Assembly (NCBI GenBank): GCA_017620875.1
Contig: JAGAUH010000042.1
Location: 1-8,523 of the forward strand
Direction: 5' to 3'
Source: Clostridia bacterium
Lineage (GTDB): Bacteria > Bacillota > Clostridia > Christensenellales > Borkfalkiaceae
DNA length: 8,523 nt
Part shown: positions 4,916-8,523 of the stretch, piece by piece
Numbering within the stretch: the first letter of the stretch is position 1
Layout: each line of letters begins with the position of its first letter
Notes under the pieces: generated by a model
What the model saw: the letters and a program-made list of their open reading frames with translations, nothing else
The model's database searches: none
What the model was told of the DNA's origin: nothing
Position numbers and translations under genes: made by a program

Positions 4916-6833
4916 AATTTTAGATAGTTTAGGCAAGATTGAATACGTAGAAAACGTTGATGAGTATAACGAAAAATACGTTGATTTTGTTAAAACTACG
5001 CACGAAACCTACCAAACCCACGAAAACGTGTTTGATATAACGCCTAATCAAATAGTTGTTTCTAGTACAGAAAGCATGGTAGAAACTAAATATCTTATTA
5101 CGGAAAAACAAGTTTACGATAATTTTTACGCAAGCGTTGATATCTCCCCCAAAGTTTCAGGTGAAACGATAGATGCTGGTATTTATTTTTATGCAACAAC
5201 TAATCCAAGTTTAGATAGTAATGATTTAGATGGAATAAACGCATATTGTTTAAACCTAAAAAGGGTGGCGGAAACTACCACTACTTACGTTTCTTTGTAT
5301 AGGTTTGATTATGGTTATGACCTTGTTTCGGAAACGGAAATAGATATAGATACTTCTATAAATACGCTAAATTTAACGATAAGGGTTTATGACCAAAGCG
5401 TGTTTGTATACGTAAACGGCGAGTACGTTTACATGGCCGAAATAGATGCTAATAAGTGTAATGGCGGATATATTGGTTTAAGAACAATAGATAATGATAT
5501 TGTTTTTAATAATATGTTAATTAAGGCAAACGAGTTTGATATAAATTATAGTTATTTAGAAGATGCTTTAAGCGATACCCCTTTAGATAAAAGTTTATAC
5601 ACTCAAGCGAGTTGGGAAGAGTATTACGTTGTTTATAATTTAACTAATAACGTATATCAAAATAAAACGGCAACAAGTCAAACGAACGTTAAAGAACTTG
5701 CAAACGAATATCTTTTAGCAAAAGCTAAATTAGATTTAAAATCTTCTCATAACTTTAACGTAAGCTGGAGTTATGATGAATATGAACACTGGCATAATTG
5801 TGATGATGCAGATTGTGACGTTTACGATGAAAAAATATCGCACATTTACGATAATGCATTAGATAATGAGTGTAACGATTGTGGTTATATAAGGGAAATT
5901 GTAATAAACAATTCGGCAAGTTTAACTTTAACAGGAGATATAGGTGTAAATTTATATATCGACGTACTAAAATACACAAACGACTCAAACGCTTACGTAG
6001 AGTTAACGTATAATCATAATTCGGTAGGCTATAAACAACAAATTTTGACTGATAGAATTGATATAAAAGATTTAACGCACGAAGATGACTACACTTATAA
6101 ATTTACCGTAAATTACGCAAGTGGACAAATTAACGATAAAATATTTTTAACTTTGTTTGATGGTAATGGGGTAGAGTTGTATGCAACTAAAGATTATTAT
6201 CCAAACGGATACTCTATAAAAGAGTATTGTGATGGAATAATTAACGACGAATCTCAACCACAAAATTTAAGAAACTTATGTCAATCTATAATAAACTACG
6301 GTGTGAGAGCAATAGATTATTTTGGTTATGACGCAAGTTTAGAAAACCCAACGAGTAGTTATATAGAAACGATAGATGGAGCACCAACAGAAATTTCTAG
6401 CGTACCACAAATAAGCATTACAGAAGGGGCAAAATATTTAACAGTTAATAGGTTTTCTTTGGTTGCGTTAAGCGAAACAAGTATTAGAGTGTATTTTAAT
6501 ACGAGCGGTTTTGTTTTTGATTCGACTTATACGGTAGAGTGTAGTAGAGATTTTAAAACTGGGTATAACGATTATGGCTACTACGTAGAAGTATACGGAA
6601 TAGAATCTACAAAAATAGACGAATTGTTTACTATTACAATTTATTATAACGGAGACGAAGAAAATAAAACGATAATAACTTATAGTGCTATAAATTATTT
6701 AGCAGAAAAGGTAGAAGAAGCAAATAGCGTTGCAGAGTCTAGTGAAGACTACGTTAGGGCAATGCAATTAAAAGAATTATGTTTGGCAATAAACCAATAT
6801 AACTATTGTGCAAAGGCTTATTTTTCTAGTTAG
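3447..6833 (+). CDS. Large secreted LamG-domain surface protein with FIVAR-like segment
   Basis: The 1128-residue product has a signal peptide (KARVFK, then hydrophobic 8-25, likely cut after ALA-25 or TYA-34). Two LamG/concanavalin-A-like domains follow, ~36-266 and ~271-497, each closing with the usual motif (ADIRVYDGILTPKEV; DCIEIYSKALTEQEI). Residues ~525-695 look like a third beta-sandwich of the glycan-binding DUF1080-like kind. Residues ~703-763 (LYTQASWEEY through KELANEYLLAKAKLDL) fit a FIVAR helical module. Residues 768-812 carry a Cys/His cluster (H768, H781, H783, C785, C790, H799, C809, C812), possibly a metal site. Residues ~820-1126 form a duplicated domain whose halves end in INYGVRAIDYFGY and INQYNYCAKAYF. 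No LPXTG, membrane anchor or enzyme active site is visible. It probably binds carbohydrate or host surface outside the cell (inference). Confidence 0.9.
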   Translation: MKARVFKTISIICLLLVTVFSFALAINKNDKTYAVSTLIYQVDFSDSNDYGKNVASNLQSASFVNNGGVSFVKDSFLNKTAVQLTSTGVRQNYIKLPSDIFNGKTSVTISYHLKVSSTLPAYSRELEYGNGTNRMVYMPFHLADYFGYRIEKNLVDYAFAGTDTSVESKTEGEINLPNVGTILPLYNGWVLRSYVLTNTYFAVYQNGTEILRKEGDFTASQFYGASGYVYLGATDMDETEDFSGSFADIRVYDGILTPKEVEKQYGTTYKNYITDKWDFENENANNSIREYNGTLVGNATVKKVDGKGVLSLDGSNPGGLSTTRTSMTVHPGFIFGHREMTVSVNLKISSDISSYARIFEFAVDKTTYMALYAGFGEKANVRFEFTKDANSTREILTKADYTLPLDEWINVTLTLGLDKSALYIDGLPVAIVEDFRYNDGIFWARQYDNLTSWEGRGIMSFGKTSYYNDNPIIADYDCIEIYSKALTEQEILDSLGKIEYVENVDEYNEKYVDFVKTTHETYQTHENVFDITPNQIVVSSTESMVETKYLITEKQVYDNFYASVDISPKVSGETIDAGIYFYATTNPSLDSNDLDGINAYCLNLKRVAETTTTYVSLYRFDYGYDLVSETEIDIDTSINTLNLTIRVYDQSVFVYVNGEYVYMAEIDANKCNGGYIGLRTIDNDIVFNNMLIKANEFDINYSYLEDALSDTPLDKSLYTQASWEEYYVVYNLTNNVYQNKTATSQTNVKELANEYLLAKAKLDLKSSHNFNVSWSYDEYEHWHNCDDADCDVYDEKISHIYDNALDNECNDCGYIREIVINNSASLTLTGDIGVNLYIDVLKYTNDSNAYVELTYNHNSVGYKQQILTDRIDIKDLTHEDDYTYKFTVNYASGQINDKIFLTLFDGNGVELYATKDYYPNGYSIKEYCDGIINDESQPQNLRNLCQSIINYGVRAIDYFGYDASLENPTSSYIETIDGAPTEISSVPQISITEGAKYLTVNRFSLVALSETSIRVYFNTSGFVFDSTYTVECSRDFKTGYNDYGYYVEVYGIESTKIDELFTITIYYNGDEENKTIITYSAINYLAEKVEEANSVAESSEDYVRAMQLKELCLAINQYNYCAKAYFSS

Positions 6834-7013
6834 GGAGTTAATGGAATATAAAGAGCCAACGATAATACTAGTAAAGAAAATGACGTAATAACCGCTTTGG
6901 TTTATGGGTGGGGATTTTAAATATTAGCTTATTAAATAATATGTAAAAATCATATAGTAAAAAAGTTATTTTCAAGGTGTAAAATTTGTAAAAATTTTTT
7001 TACAAATACAAAT
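6834..7013 (+). other. Intergenic stretch between the two LamG paralogues
   Basis: No strong terminator was found after the first LamG gene; the only small hairpin is ATATG/CATAT (about 6939-6955). The left part contains the broken micro-gene described separately. The right part is very AT-rich and leads into the promoter of the second copy. This stretch shows no clear similarity to the region upstream of the first copy. Confidence 0.5.
6841..6920 (+). pseudogene. Possible micro-gene broken by a one-base deletion
   Basis: The ATG at 6841 starts eight bases after the LamG stop, with GGGAG (6833-6837) close before it. It reads MEYKEPTIILVKK and then MT with a stop at 6886-6888. In the -1 frame the reading continues as NDVITALVYGWGF to TAA 6918-6920. 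Adding one A to the A-run at 6877-6880 joins both halves into a 26-residue peptide. That peptide has the pattern Y-x-x-P-x-I-x-(I/L)-V then D-V-I-T, which I recall from small Firmicutes proteins of unknown role. It may be a broken gene, a base-calling error in a homopolymer, or coincidence. The ribosome-site spacing of 3 bases is short. Confidence 0.4.
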
Positions 7014-7023
7014 ATGATATAAT
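6984..7023 (+). promoter_or_regulatory. Promoter of the second LamG copy with palindrome at -35
   Basis: TGATATAAT (7015-7023) is an extended -10 identical to that of the first copy. Upstream, ATTTGTAAAAA (6984-6994) is the exact reverse complement of TTTTTACAAAT (6997-7007), an 11-base palindrome with a 2-base centre that covers the -35 position. No TTGACA-like box is present at the right distance. The palindrome centre lies about 22 bases before the -10, close to the ~25 bases seen for the A/T palindrome of the first copy. It is a candidate activator or repressor site. Confidence 0.6.
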
Positions 7024-7045
7024 TTAATTATTGGAGGAAACGAAA

Positions 7046-8422
7046 ATGAAGACGAGAGTTTTTAAAACGATTGGTATAATCTGTTTACTTTTAGTAACCG
7101 TTTTTAGTTTTGCTTTAGCAATTGGCAAAAACGATAAGTCTTATGCCGATTCTACTTTGATATACCAAGTAGATTTTAGCGATAGCAACGATTATGGTAA
7201 AAACGGTGCTAGCAATTTACAAAGCGCGAGTTTTGTAAATAATGGTGGGGTAAGTTTTGTAAAGGATAGTTTTTTAAATAAAACTGCAGTTCAACTAACA
7301 AGCACGGGCGTTAGACAAAACTATATAAAATTACCTAGCGATATTTTTAATGGTAAAACAAGCGTAACTATTAGTTACCATTTAAAAGTAGATTCTACGT
7401 TGCCTGCTTTTTCTAGAGAGTTAGAATATGGTAACGGCACTAACCGAATGGTATATATGCCTTTCCACCTAGCAAACTATTTTGGTTATAGAATAGAGAA
7501 AAATGGTGTAGATTATGCTTATGCCGGTCAAGATACTTCCGTACAAGGTAAAACGGAAGGTAAAACCAATTTGCCTAACGTAGGAACGATTTTGCCTTTG
7601 TATAACGGATGGGTACTACGCAGTTACGTTTTAACTAACACTTATTTTGCGGTGTACCAAAACGGAACTGAAATACTAAGAAAAAGCGGTGATTTTACTG
7701 CTAGCCAATTTTACGGTGCAAGCGGTTACGTATATCTAGGAGCAACGGATATGGATGAAACCGCAGACTTTAGTGGTAGTTATGCCGATATTAGGGTTTA
7801 CGACGGGGCTTTAACTCCTACCGAAGTAGAAAGCGAGTACGGTGTAAATTACACCAATTATATAACCGACAAGTGGGATTTCGAAAACGAAAACGCAAAC
7901 AACTCTATAAGAGATTATCACGGAAATTTAGTTGGAAGCGCATCAGTAAAGAAAGTTGATAAAGACGGAAAGCAAGTTGGCGTGTTGGCGTTAGACGGAA
8001 CAAATTCTTCTGATATGCTAGCAAGAACGTCTATGACGGTACACCCTGGCTTTATAACGGGACATAGAGAAATGACAATTTCTGTAGACTTAAAAATTTC
8101 TTCCGACATATCTAGTTATGCAAGAGTTTTTGAGTTTGCGGTAGATAAAACCACCTATATGGCGTTATACGCAGGTTTTGGCGGAAAGGCTAACGTTAGG
8201 TTTGAGTTTACAAAAGATTCTAATAGTACTAGAGAAATACTAACTAATGCCGACTATATGTTACCGCTAGACAAGTGGATAAACGTTACCGTAACTTTAG
8301 GTTTAAATAACGCGGTGCTATACGTAGACGGGTTACCTATCGTAAGCGCACAAGGTTTTAAGTTTAACGACGGAATTTATTGGGACAGACAATCTGACAA
8401 CCTAACTTCTTGGGAAGGCTAA
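7046..8422 (+). CDS. Second LamG-domain secreted paralogue, cut short by an in-frame stop
   Basis: ATG 7046 has GGAGG at 7033-7037 with 8 bases between; the in-frame TTG at 7031 overlaps the ribosome site and is not favoured. The 458-residue product has the same signal peptide (TRVFKT, then hydrophobic 8-25) and first LamG domain (~36-266) as its neighbour, and most of the second (~271-458). It differs by scattered substitutions and a three-residue net insertion near VDKDGKQVGV. It ends at TAA 8420-8422, where the neighbour has an Arg codon (AGA 4812-4814, residue 456). The stop removes the closing strand of the LamG fold and every downstream module. If made, it would be a short secreted two-LamG protein with an incomplete second domain; more likely the gene is recently inactivated. 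Confidence 0.8.
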   Translation: MKTRVFKTIGIICLLLVTVFSFALAIGKNDKSYADSTLIYQVDFSDSNDYGKNGASNLQSASFVNNGGVSFVKDSFLNKTAVQLTSTGVRQNYIKLPSDIFNGKTSVTISYHLKVDSTLPAFSRELEYGNGTNRMVYMPFHLANYFGYRIEKNGVDYAYAGQDTSVQGKTEGKTNLPNVGTILPLYNGWVLRSYVLTNTYFAVYQNGTEILRKSGDFTASQFYGASGYVYLGATDMDETADFSGSYADIRVYDGALTPTEVESEYGVNYTNYITDKWDFENENANNSIRDYHGNLVGSASVKKVDKDGKQVGVLALDGTNSSDMLARTSMTVHPGFITGHREMTISVDLKISSDISSYARVFEFAVDKTTYMALYAGFGGKANVRFEFTKDSNSTREILTNADYMLPLDKWINVTVTLGLNNAVLYVDGLPIVSAQGFKFNDGIYWDRQSDNLTSWEG

Positions 8423-8523
8423 GGAGTAATGAGTTTTGGTAAAACTAGTTACTATAACGATAATCCTATTATTGCCGATTACGACTGTATAGAAATTTAT
8501 AGTAAGGCATTAACCGAACAAGA
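8423..8523 (+). pseudogene. Continuing LamG reading frame after the in-frame stop
   Basis: Directly after the TAA the same frame reads GVMSFGKTSYYNDN and then PIIADYDCIEIYSKALTEQ. This is the end of the LamG domain, and apart from I to V at the second codon it is identical to the first copy (residues 457-489 there). The DNA is identical over the last 97 bases. The coding sequence therefore appears intact apart from the stop, which makes a very recent nonsense change or a sequence error likely. Confidence 0.8.

Larger units (their letters stand above)
7014..8523 (+). repeat. Copy 2 of the ~1.5-kb direct repeat, running off the window
   Basis: This is the partner of 3414-4915. Similarity starts abruptly at the extended -10 and continues to the right edge, so the repeat is longer than what is visible. 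The spacing between copies is 3.6 kb, the length of one full LamG gene plus its gap, as expected for a head-to-tail duplication. Confidence 0.9.

Noticed and set aside
5755..5988. 77-codon minus-strand frame
   Set aside because: It is antisense to the Cys/His region of the LamG protein; its His/Tyr-rich content mirrors that strand, and it has no ribosome site.
6871..6890. Programmed -1 frameshift in the micro-gene
   Set aside because: No X-XXY-YYZ slippery heptamer exists in the right phase and no following stem was seen; a one-base loss in the A-run is simpler.
8420..8422. Stop-codon reassignment making TAA a sense codon
   Set aside because: Other genes here end in TAA at sensible places, and I know of no bacterial code that reassigns TAA.
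1..8523. CRISPR array, tRNA, rRNA or insertion-sequence transposase
   Set aside because: No regularly spaced short repeats, no cloverleaf, no ribosomal RNA motifs and no transposase-like frames were found on either strand.

Overview
This is an AT-rich window whose gene style points to a low-GC Firmicute (Bacillota), probably a gut-type Clostridia or Bacilli relative. The clues are GGAGG-type ribosome sites, a classical Gram-positive signal peptide, and large secreted LamG/FIVAR surface proteins with a Cys/His repeat and a C-terminal domain of a kind I recall from gut Firmicutes. The organism assignment is inference.

Left part (1-1870): the 3' part of an XRE-family helix-turn-helix regulator runs off the left edge. 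It is followed by a hairpin, two TGATATCA palindromes and a two-gene unit. The first gene encodes a 315-residue protein I cannot name. The second encodes a 73-residue DUF2188 protein whose start lies 32 bases inside the first gene. A strong hairpin closes the unit. It looks like a small regulator-controlled accessory cassette of unknown job.

Middle (1871-2450): about 580 bases with no credible gene but several strong hairpins, some bidirectional terminators, separating the cassette from the next genes.

Right part (2451-8523): a minus-strand AraC-family regulator (cupin-like N-terminus, two HTH motifs) is divergent from an 1128-residue secreted modular protein: signal peptide, two LamG-like domains, a third beta-sandwich, a FIVAR-like helical segment, a Cys/His cluster and a duplicated C-terminal domain. 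A second copy starts about 210 bases downstream. It has the same extended -10, ribosome site, signal peptide and LamG domains, but an in-frame TAA stops it inside the second LamG domain while the homologous sequence continues, with 97 identical bases, to the window edge. Between the copies lies what looks like a micro-gene broken by one missing base.

Working model (inference): the AraC protein senses a ligand and controls the divergent secreted protein, perhaps also its paralogue, because both promoters have a good extended -10, no proper -35, and an A/T-tract palindrome at about the same distance upstream. The paralogues look like part of a recombining surface-protein family.
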